DNA of 54,569 nucleotides from a bacterium. Its GTDB lineage: Bacteria > Patescibacteriota > Minisyncoccia > Portnoybacterales > JAKAHB01. A program made the position numbers and the translations under genes. Within the stretch, counting starts at the first letter, position 1. Each line of letters starts with the position of its first letter. The stretch is taken from positions 1-54,569 of the forward strand of contig JAKAHB010000001.1 in NCBI GenBank assembly GCA_021815315.1, written 5' to 3'. Under the pieces are notes generated by a model that saw nothing but the letters and a program-made list of their open reading frames with translations, made no database searches and was not told the DNA's origin. This document shows positions 8,400 to 17,907 of this stretch, piece after piece.

Positions 8400-9683
8400 T
8401 CAAGGCTCCAATCTTTTGACGTCTCTGGGGAAGAGGATGGCTTCTTTGACCGAATCCAGATTAAACAATTTGTAAAGTAGTCTTTCCGACCCCATGCCCC
8501 AACCACCATGCGGCGGCATAGCGAATTTAAAGGCTTCTAGATAAAAGGTAAAGTCGTCGGGATTAAACCCAAACTTTTTAATGTTGTCCACTAACATGTC
8601 GTATTCGTGAATACGTTGGGCTCCAGTGGCAATCTCAATCCCTCGAAAAAGCAAATCAAAACTTCTGGTTTTGTCGCCGTCAAAAAAATGGTAAAAAGGT
8701 CTGTCGCCAACAGGATACTTGGTTAAAAAAATAAAGTCCGACCCGAGTTCTTCCTTCGCGTATTGGCCGGCCAGCTTTTCTCCTTCCGGATCAATGTCGG
8801 TGTCAGCCGGGACTTCGTAATTATATTTTTCCTTGATTATCTTTTTTATCTCCGTCAACTCCAGCGCCGGAAACTTACCTCCGGGAAATAAAACCGGTTC
8901 AACGGTTCTGCTTTCTAAAATTTCTGCTTGTTCCTCGGCTACAAAATTAAATAGGCTTCTTAGACAGTTTTCCAGCATCTCCATCACGTCCTGCTCGTTT
9001 TCAATGAAGCCCATTTCACCGTCCAAAGAAACATATTCGTTTACGTGACGGCTGGTGAAGTGTTTTTCTGCCCTAAAAACGGTACCAATTTCAAAAACTC
9101 TTTCATAGATACCGGTAGCAATCTGTTTGTAAAATTGCGGACTTTGGGCCAAGAAGGCTCGCTTGCCGAAATAATTAACCGAAAAGACATTGGATCCCCC
9201 TTCCGAAGCCGCTCCTAAAATCTTGGGGGTTTTTATTTCAATAAAACCGTTCTCTCTCATAAAGCGGCTGTAGCCTTCCAGAATAGAACCGTAAACCCTG
9301 AAAATGTCTCTTTGCGTTTCGTGGCGCAAAGAGAGCGGCCGGTGGTCCAACAGAGTGTTGATGTTTAAGTTGAGCTCTTTTTTAGAAAGGTCAAAGGGGT
9401 AATCTTCTTTCACCGCGGTTATTGTCTCCAGTTTTTGACCCTCCAGCTCAACTCCGCCGGGAGCACGTTCTTCTCTCTTCACTTTCCCGGATAATTTAAC
9501 GATCGAGCCAACTTTAATTTCCGCTGGTTCTTTTTCAAAAACGGCCTGAACCAGCCCTTCTTTGTCCTGCAAAACCGCAAAGGTAATACCGCCCATTTTG
9601 CGTAGAGCGTAAAGCCGGCCAAGCAGCGATACTTCTTGACCAATTTTTTCTTCAAGCTGGTTTGACAAAATTCTTGGTTGCAT
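8400..9683 (-). CDS. aspS: Aspartyl-tRNA synthetase of the archaeal/short type (possibly non-discriminating)
   Basis: FEIGTVFRAEKHFTSRHVNEYVSLDGEMGFIE, GGWGMGSERLLYKLFNLDSVKEAILFPRD; about 427 aa without the bacterial GAD insertion. ATG at 9683 (MQPRIL) preferred over the listed start. Confidence 0.88.
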   Translation of the reverse strand: MQPRILSNQLEEKIGQEVSLLGRLYALRKMGGITFAVLQDKEGLVQAVFEKEPAEIKVGSIVKLSGKVKREERAPGGVELEGQKLETITAVKEDYPFDLSKKELNLNINTLLDHRPLSLRHETQRDIFRVYGSILEGYSRFMRENGFIEIKTPKILGAASEGGSNVFSVNYFGKRAFLAQSPQFYKQIATGIYERVFEIGTVFRAEKHFTSRHVNEYVSLDGEMGFIENEQDVMEMLENCLRSLFNFVAEEQAEILESRTVEPVLFPGGKFPALELTEIKKIIKEKYNYEVPADTDIDPEGEKLAGQYAKEELGSDFIFLTKYPVGDRPFYHFFDGDKTRSFDLLFRGIEIATGAQRIHEYDMLVDNIKKFGFNPDDFTFYLEAFKFAMPPHGGWGMGSERLLYKLFNLDSVKEAILFPRDVKRLEP

Positions 9684-9744
9684 AACAGGTTTATGGTAGC
9701 AAAAAAGACGCCCCAAAGCAAGAAGCGAAAATGATTTTTTGACC

Positions 9745-9772
9745 TTGAAAAAAAGCTTATTTGTGACATAAT
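9745..9772 (+). promoter_or_regulatory. Sigma70-like promoter for PBP1A gene
   Basis: TTGAAA (9745-9750), 16 bp spacer, CATAAT (9767-9772); ATG at 9783. Confidence 0.4.
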
Positions 9773-9782
9773 TAAGGCTGTT

Positions 9783-12380
9783 ATGAGAAAAGTCACTAAG
9801 CTATTCGCCCGTTTTAAATTAAAGCGTTGGCAGAGCAAAGAGCTAAACCGCTTTCCCGCCTCAAAAAAGGGCCGCCGGAAAACCCGTTTTAAAAAAGTTG
9901 TTAAAATCTTCGGTTTTTTCTGCCTGGGATTTTTTATTGTCGTCCTCGCTCTTTTTGTTTATTTTGCTAAAGATTTGCCGGATCCTAAAAAAATCCAGGA
10001 AAGAAAAATGTTGGAGTCAACAAAAATCTACGACCGCACCGGCGAGATTCTGCTTTATGAAATCCACGGCGAAGAAAAGAGAACTGTTATTCCTCTGGAA
10101 AAAGTTTCTCCCAATCTGATTAACGCCTCTTTGGCCACCGAAGACGCTAATTTTTATCATCACTTCGGGATAGACTTAAAAGGTTTACTACGAGGCGCTT
10201 TTCTTTCTTTGACCGGCAGTTCTCTGCAAAGCGGCTCCACCATCACTCAACAGTTTGTGAAGCAGTCTATTCTCTCTTCCGAACAAACTTTTTCTCGCAA
10301 GATAAAGGAAATTATTCTTTCCATCGAACTGGAGATGAGGTATTCAAAGCACGACATTCTGGAGCTCTATCTCAACCAAATTCCCTACGGCTCTAATCTT
10401 TACGGCGTTGAAGCGGCCGCCCAAGGTTTCTTCGGCAAGAATGCCAAAGATTTAACTATCGCCGAAGCCGCCGTTTTAGCCTCTCTCCCTAAGGCGCCGA
10501 CTTATTACTCTCCTTATGGCTCTCACCCGGAAAAGCTGCAGGCCAGGAAAGAGTATGTCATCGACCGAATGGCCAAGCTGGGAATGATCACTTCGGAACA
10601 AGCCGAGGAAGCCAAAAAGCAAGAGCTGGTTTTTTCCGAAAATCGTTCCGGCATCAAGGCTCCTCATTTTGTCATGTTTGTGAAAGAATATCTGGAGGAA
10701 AAATACGGGCAAGACTACCTGGAACAATCCGGTCTGTCTGTTTACACGACGCTTGATTGGGATTTGCAACAAGCCGCCGAAAAGGCCGTTACCGAGGGAG
10801 CGGCGAAAAACGAAAAAAGATTTGGCGCACATAACGCCTCGCTGGTTTCTCTTGATCCCAAAACCGGTCAAATTCTGGCTATGGTTGGTTCCAAAAATTA
10901 TTTTGATTTAAAAAATGATGGCAACGTTAACGTTGCCATTCGCCCCCGACAACCAGGATCGTCTTTCAAGCCCTTCGCTTACGCTACTGCCTTTAAAAAG
11001 GGTTTTTCGCCGGATACCGTTTTATTTGACGTTCAAACCAACTTTTCCGACGATCCCGCCAACCCCTATATCCCCCAAAACTACTCCGGGACTTTTTCGG
11101 GCCCGGTAAGCATGCGCAACGCTTTGGCCAAACCGCTTAATATTCCCGCCGTAAAAACGCTTTACCTGGCAGGCCTGAAAGACACCATAAAACAAGCCAC
11201 CGCCATGGGCATTAGCACCCTGGACAATCCAGACCGTTTTGGCTTGGCTTTAGTTTTGGGAGGCGGAGAAGTCAAGCTTCTTGAAGAGACTGCCGCTTAT
11301 GGCGTTTTTGCCACCGAGGGAATAAAAAATGAAACCGCTTCCATTCTAAAAATTGTCGACCGCCAGGGAAAGATCGTTGAAGATCTAAAACAGACTCCCA
11401 GGCGGGTGCTTGACCAGCAGGTTGCCAGACAAATCAGCAGTGTTTTGTCCGACAACACTGCCCGCGCTCCAGTTTTTGGACCCAATTCCGCCCTTAACCT
11501 AGGAAACATAACCGCCGCCGTAAAAACCGGGACCACCGATGAATATCGCGACGCCTGGACGGTTGGCTACACCCCGTCAATTGTTGCCGGTGTTTGGGTT
11601 GGCAATAATAATAACGCCAAGATGAACAAAGCGGACGGTTCATACGCTGCCGCGCCCATTTGGAATGATTTTATGAAAAGCTCCTATGCTCTAAAGCGCA
11701 AACAGGAAGAGACGAAGAAACAAAAAGAAAACTATTTCAGCCTGCCCCAAGACGACGAGGGCTTCGCTCCCCCCGAAACCAAACTCCTGCCTAACAAGCC
11801 CATGCTGAACGGACAGCCCGTCGCAGAAAAGGTTCTTAATATCGATGCCTCTTCCGGAGAGTTGGCCACCGAAAATACGCCGCCGGAGTTAATTCAACAA
11901 AAGACGTTCAAAGAGGCGCACTGTATTCTCTATTACGTCGACAAAAACGACCCCCAAGGGGAACGCCCGAAAAATCCAGCCAGTGATCCACAGTTTAATA
12001 ATTGGGAAGTCGGCGTTGCCGCTTGGGCGCAAAGCGCCGGTTTGCTCGGAGAACAACCACCGACAATTTCCGACACCACCCATACCGACGCTGCCAATAA
12101 ACCAGTCTTAACAATAACCAAACCGCTTGATAACGAAGAAATTACTCAAGAAATTTTGCACACTGAATTTTCGCTTGTTTCCAAAACAGATATTAAACAA
12201 ATTGATTTTTTTATTGACGACTCTTTCATCGCCAGTAGGTCGGGCCTCGTTTCTACCATTGACCTATCTTTAAGAGGTCTTGGACGCGGTTCCCATACTT
12301 TAAAGATCAAAGCCTATGATAAAAATTTAAACAGCGGCCAAGCCAGTGTTGACTTCTCGTATAAACCGCCTATTAAATGA
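9783..12380 (+). CDS. Class A penicillin-binding protein (transglycosylase/transpeptidase) with C-terminal Ig-like domain
   Basis: ATEDANFYHHFGIDLKGLLRGAF, GSTITQQFVKQ, RQPGSSFKPFAYATAF, KTGTTDEYRDAWTVGYTP; C-terminal FFIDDSFIASRSG...GSHTLKIKAYDKNLNSG is Ig-like. Confidence 0.94.
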   Translation: MRKVTKLFARFKLKRWQSKELNRFPASKKGRRKTRFKKVVKIFGFFCLGFFIVVLALFVYFAKDLPDPKKIQERKMLESTKIYDRTGEILLYEIHGEEKRTVIPLEKVSPNLINASLATEDANFYHHFGIDLKGLLRGAFLSLTGSSLQSGSTITQQFVKQSILSSEQTFSRKIKEIILSIELEMRYSKHDILELYLNQIPYGSNLYGVEAAAQGFFGKNAKDLTIAEAAVLASLPKAPTYYSPYGSHPEKLQARKEYVIDRMAKLGMITSEQAEEAKKQELVFSENRSGIKAPHFVMFVKEYLEEKYGQDYLEQSGLSVYTTLDWDLQQAAEKAVTEGAAKNEKRFGAHNASLVSLDPKTGQILAMVGSKNYFDLKNDGNVNVAIRPRQPGSSFKPFAYATAFKKGFSPDTVLFDVQTNFSDDPANPYIPQNYSGTFSGPVSMRNALAKPLNIPAVKTLYLAGLKDTIKQATAMGISTLDNPDRFGLALVLGGGEVKLLEETAAYGVFATEGIKNETASILKIVDRQGKIVEDLKQTPRRVLDQQVARQISSVLSDNTARAPVFGPNSALNLGNITAAVKTGTTDEYRDAWTVGYTPSIVAGVWVGNNNNAKMNKADGSYAAAPIWNDFMKSSYALKRKQEETKKQKENYFSLPQDDEGFAPPETKLLPNKPMLNGQPVAEKVLNIDASSGELATENTPPELIQQKTFKEAHCILYYVDKNDPQGERPKNPASDPQFNNWEVGVAAWAQSAGLLGEQPPTISDTTHTDAANKPVLTITKPLDNEEITQEILHTEFSLVSKTDIKQIDFFIDDSFIASRSGLVSTIDLSLRGLGRGSHTLKIKAYDKNLNSGQASVDFSYKPPIK

Positions 12381-12407
12381 TCGGGCAGTTGAGTCAACAG
12401 TCTTTTT

Positions 12408-12449
12408 AAATTAATAAACCCCCGCCTTTGGGCGGGGGTTTATTAATTT
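12408..12449. terminator. Intrinsic terminator between convergent PBP1A and holin-like genes
   Basis: Perfect 19-bp stem AAATTAATAAACCCCCGCC / GGCGGGGGTTTATTAATTT, TTTG loop, flanking A/T tracts. Confidence 0.9.
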
Positions 12450-12458
12450 TTAGAAAGA

Positions 12459-12800
12459 TTAATTGCCTTTCAAAAATGTCCCCATCAAAGCGTTAACTAC
12501 CGCCAGCACAACACCAAAAATTAACGCCGACCAGAAAGAAGCGACTACCAGGCCGGGGACAACAGACCCCGCCAGCATAATTAGCAAAGCGTTAACCACC
12601 AAAGTAAAGAGACCCATCGTCAGAATATTTATTGGCAGAGTCAAAAGAAGCAAAAACGGCCTTAGAAAGAAATTGAACGCCCCCAAAACAACCGCGAAAA
12701 CTAACGCTGGAAAAAACCCCGCCACTGTTACGCCGTGAACCAAATAAGCGGAAAGTAGAACCGCTAATATTCTGATAATTAGATTGATCAACAGTTTCAT
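12459..12800 (-). CDS. Phage_holin_4_2 family 4-TM membrane protein
   Basis: LVHGVTVAGFFPALVFAVVLGAFNFFLRPFLLLLTLPINILTMGLFTLVVNALLIMLAGSVVPG is typical of the family. Confidence 0.85.
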   Translation of the reverse strand: MKLLINLIIRILAVLLSAYLVHGVTVAGFFPALVFAVVLGAFNFFLRPFLLLLTLPINILTMGLFTLVVNALLIMLAGSVVPGLVVASFWSALIFGVVLAVVNALMGTFLKGN

Positions 12801-12821
12801 TAAGGTTATTTAAAATAATTA

Positions 12822-13868
12822 TTAAGGATGGAAAAAGAAGGCCACCGCAATAATTGCGTAGGCAACAATTAACTGCAAGCCTTCCAGCCAATTGCTTTCT
12901 CCATCTTCCACCACTAAATTCGCGATTAGAACCGAAAGCACAATGGCTATTAGCTCAAAAGTATTAAAGACCAAACTCATTTGCTCCTTAAAGAATAAAC
13001 TAAATAATACCAAGACTGGGGCAACGAACATCACAATTTGGCTAGCCGAACCGACAGAAACAGCCAGCGCCAAGTCCATTTTATTCTTTCGCGCCATAAT
13101 GATGGCCGATGTGTGTTCCGCAGCGTTGCCAATAATGGCCACCACCACCACGCCGATAAACAGCTCTGTCCACCCCAGATTTTTTACTAACGGCTCGATA
13201 GAATCAACTAAAATTTTAGACATCCCGGCCACAGCCAAAGTGGCGCCGATTAAAATACTGATGCTTTTTAATTTGCTCCATTTAGCCTCCAGCTTGCCGA
13301 CTTCTTGAGCATAGAGATGTTTATGCGTGAATAATGAGAAAAAAATACTGGCCAAGTAAACCAACAACATAAAAATAGCGACAAAAACACTTAGCTTTTC
13401 CACCACCAGACTGTTTGCCCCGGGAGCAGTCTGTAAAAATATGGCTGGTATAACCAGGGCAATCACAGCTAAAAGCAAGGTCGCGGCGTTGGCCAGAGCA
13501 CCAGTTCTATTAAAAGTCTGCTTTTCCTTCCCCCACCCACCGACCAGCATGGACATTCCCATAACCAACAAAAGATTACCCACAATGGCGCCCGTGATGG
13601 AGGCTTTTACCACCTCCAACAACCCAGCCTGGATAGCAAAAACACTAATAATAAGCTCGGTGATATTCCCGAAGGTGGCGCTCAAAAAGCCTCCAAGAGC
13701 TGGGCCGGCATAAACGGTTATTTCCTCCGTCGCTTCCCCAATATATTTTGCCAGGGGAATAATGGCTAAGGCAGCTAACAAAAAAATAACCGTTGCTGAC
13801 CAGTGAAAAAAATTGGCCGCCAGAGCCAGAGGAATAAAGACAAACATTCCGACAAAAAATTTGTTCAT
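12822..13868 (-). CDS. Calcium/proton exchanger (CaxA/ChaA family)
   Basis: Two repeats: GGFLSATFGNITELIISVFAIQ and VVVAIIGNAAEHTSAIIMARKNKMDLALAVSVGSASQI. Confidence 0.92.
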   Translation of the reverse strand: MNKFFVGMFVFIPLALAANFFHWSATVIFLLAALAIIPLAKYIGEATEEITVYAGPALGGFLSATFGNITELIISVFAIQAGLLEVVKASITGAIVGNLLLVMGMSMLVGGWGKEKQTFNRTGALANAATLLLAVIALVIPAIFLQTAPGANSLVVEKLSVFVAIFMLLVYLASIFFSLFTHKHLYAQEVGKLEAKWSKLKSISILIGATLAVAGMSKILVDSIEPLVKNLGWTELFIGVVVVAIIGNAAEHTSAIIMARKNKMDLALAVSVGSASQIVMFVAPVLVLFSLFFKEQMSLVFNTFELIAIVLSVLIANLVVEDGESNWLEGLQLIVAYAIIAVAFFFHP

Positions 13869-13878
13869 AGCCTTGGCC

Positions 13879-13916
13879 GTTTTCTTAGTTTTTAAAAATT
13901 TAAAGACTAAGAAAAC
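13879..13916. terminator. Long stem-loop between the DciA-like gene and the antiporter gene
   Basis: GTTTTCTTAGT..AAA / ACTAAGAAAAC near-perfect inverted repeat of about 18 bp; no clear U-tract, so the terminator role is tentative. Confidence 0.5.
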
Positions 13917-13939
13917 CGAATTAAAAAATCGAAAACCAA

Positions 13940-14233
13940 TTAACTAATAAATCTTATTTTACTAATCTTGTCTCTGCCAATTTTTTTCCTCAACCAAGTC
14001 AAGATTTTTTCTTGTCGCAGATTAAACTCGCAAGCCCAAGATGAGTTTAAACAATCCACCACTAAGGTTTTATCCTTAAACGATACCGGTTTTGATTTTT
14101 TAACAAAAGGTTGGCCGAAACAACCGCTTATCTGCTCGTCCCATTGCGTGAAAATCTCGCTTTCTTCCAGCCCTTCTTTTACTTTTAAACGGCTGGCTGC
14201 TTGAGGAATTATTCTTTTTAAATCAATCCACAT
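13940..14233 (-). CDS. DciA-like (DUF721) protein, predicted helicase-loading factor
   Basis: ISGCFGQPFVKKSKPVSFKDKTLVVDCLNSSWACEFNLRQEKILTWLRKKIG matches DUF721 architecture; adjacent to dnaN/dnaA. Confidence 0.75.
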   Translation of the reverse strand: MWIDLKRIIPQAASRLKVKEGLEESEIFTQWDEQISGCFGQPFVKKSKPVSFKDKTLVVDCLNSSWACEFNLRQEKILTWLRKKIGRDKISKIRFIS

Positions 14234-14234
14234 C

Positions 14235-15350
14235 TTAAACAGCCTTTATGGGCATAATTAAATAAAGGTAGCTGCTATCAACCGAAGAACGTATGATGCC
14301 AGGAGATGTTTCATTACTAAAACCCAAGAGCGCTTTTTTGCCGGTTAAGTTGCTTAAGCCCTCCAGCAGATAACGGTAATTAAAGCCAATTTCAAAAGCT
14401 TCTTTTTTATTCGCTTTCTCTATCTCTATTTCTAGCTCTGATTCGTTGGTTCCTAAGTCGGGATCCGCAGCTAAAATAACCAGCTTTTTCTTTTTTAAAT
14501 TAAAAGATAATTTTACCTCATTTATTTTACTGCCAAAAACACTAGCCAAACGTACGCTGTTTATGAGCTGGTCTTTGTCTAGTTTAAAAATAAATTCTGT
14601 TTCGCCGGGGATAATCTGCTGGTAGTCCGGATAGGAACCGTCAATAAGCCGGGACACAAGCTGAATCTCGCCTGTTTCAAAGAAAACCTGGTTATTTTCA
14701 AAGGTTATTTTTATCTTATTATTGGGGTCGTCACTTAAAATTTTTATTAATTCTTGGATAGTGCGCTGAGGGATAATTTGACTAATATCTTCTGTCCCCT
14801 CGGGCCTTATTATTCTTTTTTCAGCCAAACGAAAACTATCCGTGGCTACAAATTTTATTCCAGACTTGTCACTATTAAAAAGAATTCCAGTTATCTCCGG
14901 CCGAGAATCCGACAAAGAAGTTATTCCTACCACAGACAAAAGCGCGTCTTTCAAAGTTTTATTTTCTATAATTGAAAAGTTTTTTTGGGTCGTTTTGGGA
15001 ATAATAGGAAATTCTTCTGCGGTTAAACCATTAATTTCAGCTTTAAAATTATCGCTATTAATTTTAAGAACGCTCTTTTTTACCTCCAATTCTACTTTTT
15101 TATTAGGTAGGTTATTAATAAAAGAGGTGATAGTTTTTGCTGGAATTGTTATTTTACCCTCTTTGTCTATTTTTCCAGAAACATTTGCGCTAATACCAAC
15201 CTCCAAATTAGTTGAAAATATTTTTATTTTACCCCCAGACACATCAATTAAAATATTATTTAATATTGGTAAAATTAAATTCTTACCAATAATATTACTA
15301 GCTATATTTAAAACTTTTTTTAAATTTTCTTGAAGACAAGTTATTTTCAT
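14235..15350 (-). CDS. dnaN: DNA polymerase III subunit beta
   Basis: Beta clamp length and motifs: NLILPILNNILIDVSGGKIKIFSTNLEVGI, ATDSFRLAEK, SSYLYLIMPIKA. Confidence 0.96.
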   Translation of the reverse strand: MKITCLQENLKKVLNIASNIIGKNLILPILNNILIDVSGGKIKIFSTNLEVGISANVSGKIDKEGKITIPAKTITSFINNLPNKKVELEVKKSVLKINSDNFKAEINGLTAEEFPIIPKTTQKNFSIIENKTLKDALLSVVGITSLSDSRPEITGILFNSDKSGIKFVATDSFRLAEKRIIRPEGTEDISQIIPQRTIQELIKILSDDPNNKIKITFENNQVFFETGEIQLVSRLIDGSYPDYQQIIPGETEFIFKLDKDQLINSVRLASVFGSKINEVKLSFNLKKKKLVILAADPDLGTNESELEIEIEKANKKEAFEIGFNYRYLLEGLSNLTGKKALLGFSNETSPGIIRSSVDSSYLYLIMPIKAV

Positions 15351-15615
15351 GAAACTAATTTTTAATAATAGTTATATTTATTTATTAAAAAAATTATTAG
15401 TATAATTAGTTAAAACTTTTCTGTTTAAAACTCGGTAAAGTTATTATTAGTCATAATAAAATAAATAATAACTCGTATAAAAAACTGTGAAGAAGTGGGT
15501 GGAAAAGGTGTTATTAATTTTTTCAATAAAATTAGTTTTAAAGTTATTATATATTTATAGTCGGCCACTCAACAGGTTTTTCCCACTACTATCCACGGGT
15601 TTTTTAAATAACTAA
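15351..15615. other. AT-rich dnaN-dnaA intergenic region, candidate part of oriC
   Basis: Highly AT-rich; 9-bp palindrome GTTATTATT/AATAATAAC (15440-15472); DnaA-box-like CTATCCACG (15589-15597). Confidence 0.45.
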
Positions 15616-16986
15616 TTAGGAATTATAAATCCTTTCTTTTATTAAATTAATTTCTCGTTGAATGTTTTCGTTTATTTTCACTTCAGCCCCAATTTTTTCG
15701 CAGGCGTAGATAACGGTTGTGTGATCACGGCCGCCAAGCTTCTCGCCAATAAACGGATAAGAACTGCGCAATTCTGTCCGCATAAGATACATAGCAATTT
15801 GTCTGGGCCAGACAACCTCTTTGCGCCGGCACTTTTCAATTAAATTATGAGCGCCGATGTCGTAGAATTCAGCGACAGATTTTAAAATTACTTTATGGTT
15901 GGTCAATTTTTTTGGAGCGTTGATAATAGTTCCAAGAATCCTTTTAATTTGGTTGGAGTCAGGTAAAACATTATTTATTTGATAATGAGCCTTAATTCTA
16001 TTAAGGGCACCCTCCAATTCGCGAATATTGGTTTGAATATGGCTAGCGATATACGTCAAAATATCTTCTTCTAGGGCTAGTCCCTGCTGAACGGCTTTGC
16101 TTTTTAGAATCGCGATGCGAGTTTCTAAGTCGGGAAAAGAAATATCGGCGATCATTCCTCCTTCAAAACGAGAGCGGAGCCTTTCTTCCAGGGTGGCAAT
16201 GGCTTTTGGGGGGCGGTCAGAACTAATAATAATTTGCTTGTTGGCTTGGTAGAGGGTATTAAAAGTGTAAAAAAATTCTTCTTGGGTCTTTTCTTTTCCA
16301 GCTAGAAATTGCACGTCATCAATAATCAGCATGTCTATTTGCTGATACTTCTTTTTAAACTCTTCCATCTTTCCTTGGTGTAGAGCATTAACCAGCTCAC
16401 CTGTAAATTTGTCGGAGCTTATATATTTAACCTTGAAGCCTTTATGGGTATTGGCGATAGCGTTGCCTGTGGCCTGCAAGAGGTGGGTTTTTCCCAGCCC
16501 CACCCCACCGTAGATAAAGAGTGGATTATAGACTTGGCCCGGTTTCTTTATAACCGCTTGAGAAGCTGCTTGGGCTAATTCGTTGAAGGGGCCAACCACA
16601 AAATCGTCAAAAGTATATTTGCTATTAAGGTTGGTTTCTTTGTTCGCCTCCAGTTCTTGAAAACCGGGTTGTTGGGGAGAAGGTTCTTTTTTGGTTGGCT
16701 TGGTCTTTTCTTTAGAAGCAGAAACTTCTTTTAAGGAGCCGATAGAGCCGATAATGAAATTGACATCTTTGATTTCCGGCGAGAGATTACGTAAAGACTT
16801 TAGAATAAGTTTATTATATTTATTTTCCAGCCACTCTTTACTAAAGCCGTTGGGGGTGACAACAATTGCTACCCCATCTTTTATTTTTTGGATAGCCGTG
16901 TTTTTAAACCAAGTGATAAAATTGGCCTTGGAGACATTGAGCTCCACCTCACCCAGAGCGGTTTTCCATAATTCTAATTTATCCAT
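15616..16986 (-). CDS. dnaA: Chromosomal replication initiator protein DnaA
   Basis: NPLFIYGGVGLGKTHLLQATGN, LLIIDDVQFLAGKEKTQEEFFYTFN, C-terminal GGRDHTTVIYACEKI. Confidence 0.98.
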   Translation of the reverse strand: MDKLELWKTALGEVELNVSKANFITWFKNTAIQKIKDGVAIVVTPNGFSKEWLENKYNKLILKSLRNLSPEIKDVNFIIGSIGSLKEVSASKEKTKPTKKEPSPQQPGFQELEANKETNLNSKYTFDDFVVGPFNELAQAASQAVIKKPGQVYNPLFIYGGVGLGKTHLLQATGNAIANTHKGFKVKYISSDKFTGELVNALHQGKMEEFKKKYQQIDMLIIDDVQFLAGKEKTQEEFFYTFNTLYQANKQIIISSDRPPKAIATLEERLRSRFEGGMIADISFPDLETRIAILKSKAVQQGLALEEDILTYIASHIQTNIRELEGALNRIKAHYQINNVLPDSNQIKRILGTIINAPKKLTNHKVILKSVAEFYDIGAHNLIEKCRRKEVVWPRQIAMYLMRTELRSSYPFIGEKLGGRDHTTVIYACEKIGAEVKINENIQREINLIKERIYNS

Positions 16987-17115
16987 GGTGAAAGAAGTTT
17001 AGACTCAGTTTTAATTTAGACGTTAGCGAGGGCGAGCCTCAAGATAGGCGCTTATCCCAAAAAGGTCTTTTAGCGACTTTGACCGCTAAAAGAGCGAGAA
17101 GATGGGGACTTCTTT

Positions 17116-17124
17116 AGTATAGCA
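17116..17124 (-). promoter_or_regulatory. Extended -10 promoter candidate for dnaA
   Basis: Minus strand TGcTATACT; no strong -35. Confidence 0.35.
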
Positions 17125-17186
17125 GTTTTTTGGAGCGTTAAGTGTTTAAAGACGAGACCAAAACTGTTTATGAGCAGGGGATAATC

Positions 17187-17195
17187 GGTGGATAA
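17187..17195. promoter_or_regulatory. DnaA-box-like site
   Basis: GGTGGATAA, one mismatch from TGTGGATAA, in the dnaA-rpmH intergenic region. Confidence 0.4.
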
Positions 17196-17270
17196 ATATA
17201 ATTTAAGCAATTATTTAAAAAAATACAAGCTTCCTGGTCTTTCCTTACCGGATGGGTTAAAAATGGCGGA

Positions 17271-17299
17271 TTGACTAGTCTAACATTTATTGCTAGAAT
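17271..17299 (+). promoter_or_regulatory. Sigma70-like promoter for rpmH operon
   Basis: TTGACT (17271-17276), 17 bp spacer, TAGAAT (17294-17299). Confidence 0.65.
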
Positions 17300-17434
17300 A
17301 ACCACGTTATCCTCCCAGGCTTTAGGCTAGGGAGGATTCACTCTTTTCAGACGCGGCTACGGGCTCAAACCGGTATTTAGCGGTAAAAAATAAGGGTTAA
17401 AAAACCACTTGATTATTAAAAGTAAATTCAGTTT

Positions 17435-17569
17435 ATGTCTATTACCTATAAACCCAAAAAGAAAAAAAGAAAAACAACCCACGGCTTTTTGGTAAGGATG
17501 CAAAGCAAGAATGGCGCCAAGGTCATCCAGCGTCGTCGGGCTAAGGGCAGAAAAAAATTATCCGTATAG
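17435..17569 (+). CDS. rpmH: 50S ribosomal protein L34
   Basis: Below the ORF-track size cutoff but clear: [44 protein letters not shown]. Confidence 0.95.
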   Translation: MSITYKPKKKKRKTTHGFLVRMQSKNGAKVIQRRRAKGRKKLSV

Positions 17570-17571
17570 TT

Positions 17572-17907
17572 TTGGCTATTTCCAGTTTTAAAAAACAGGA
17601 AGACTTTTCCTTATTGTACAAGAAAGGAAAAAGATTCCAAACCAAGAATCTTAGTTTCTGCTTTGTTCCGTCCCAACAAAAACAAGCGCGCTTTGGCATC
17701 GTCGTTGGCAAAAAATTGTCAAAAAAGGCGGTGACGCGTAACTTGGTAAAAAGAAGAATCCGCGCCTTGATAAGAGAAAACCAGCAACAGCTTGAAAAGT
17801 GTCGGCAAGACGTTTTAATAACAGTCAACCCCACTGCCGCTACGGTCAAAATGGATGAGCTGAAAAAAGATTTTCTCTCTTTTTTATCCAGAAGCCACCA
17901 GTCATGA
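17572..17907 (+). CDS. rnpA: Ribonuclease P protein component
   Basis: ARFGIVVGKKLSKKAVTRNLVKRRIRALIRE; TTG start just after rpmH. Confidence 0.95.
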   Translation: MAISSFKKQEDFSLLYKKGKRFQTKNLSFCFVPSQQKQARFGIVVGKKLSKKAVTRNLVKRRIRALIRENQQQLEKCRQDVLITVNPTAATVKMDELKKDFLSFLSRSHQS

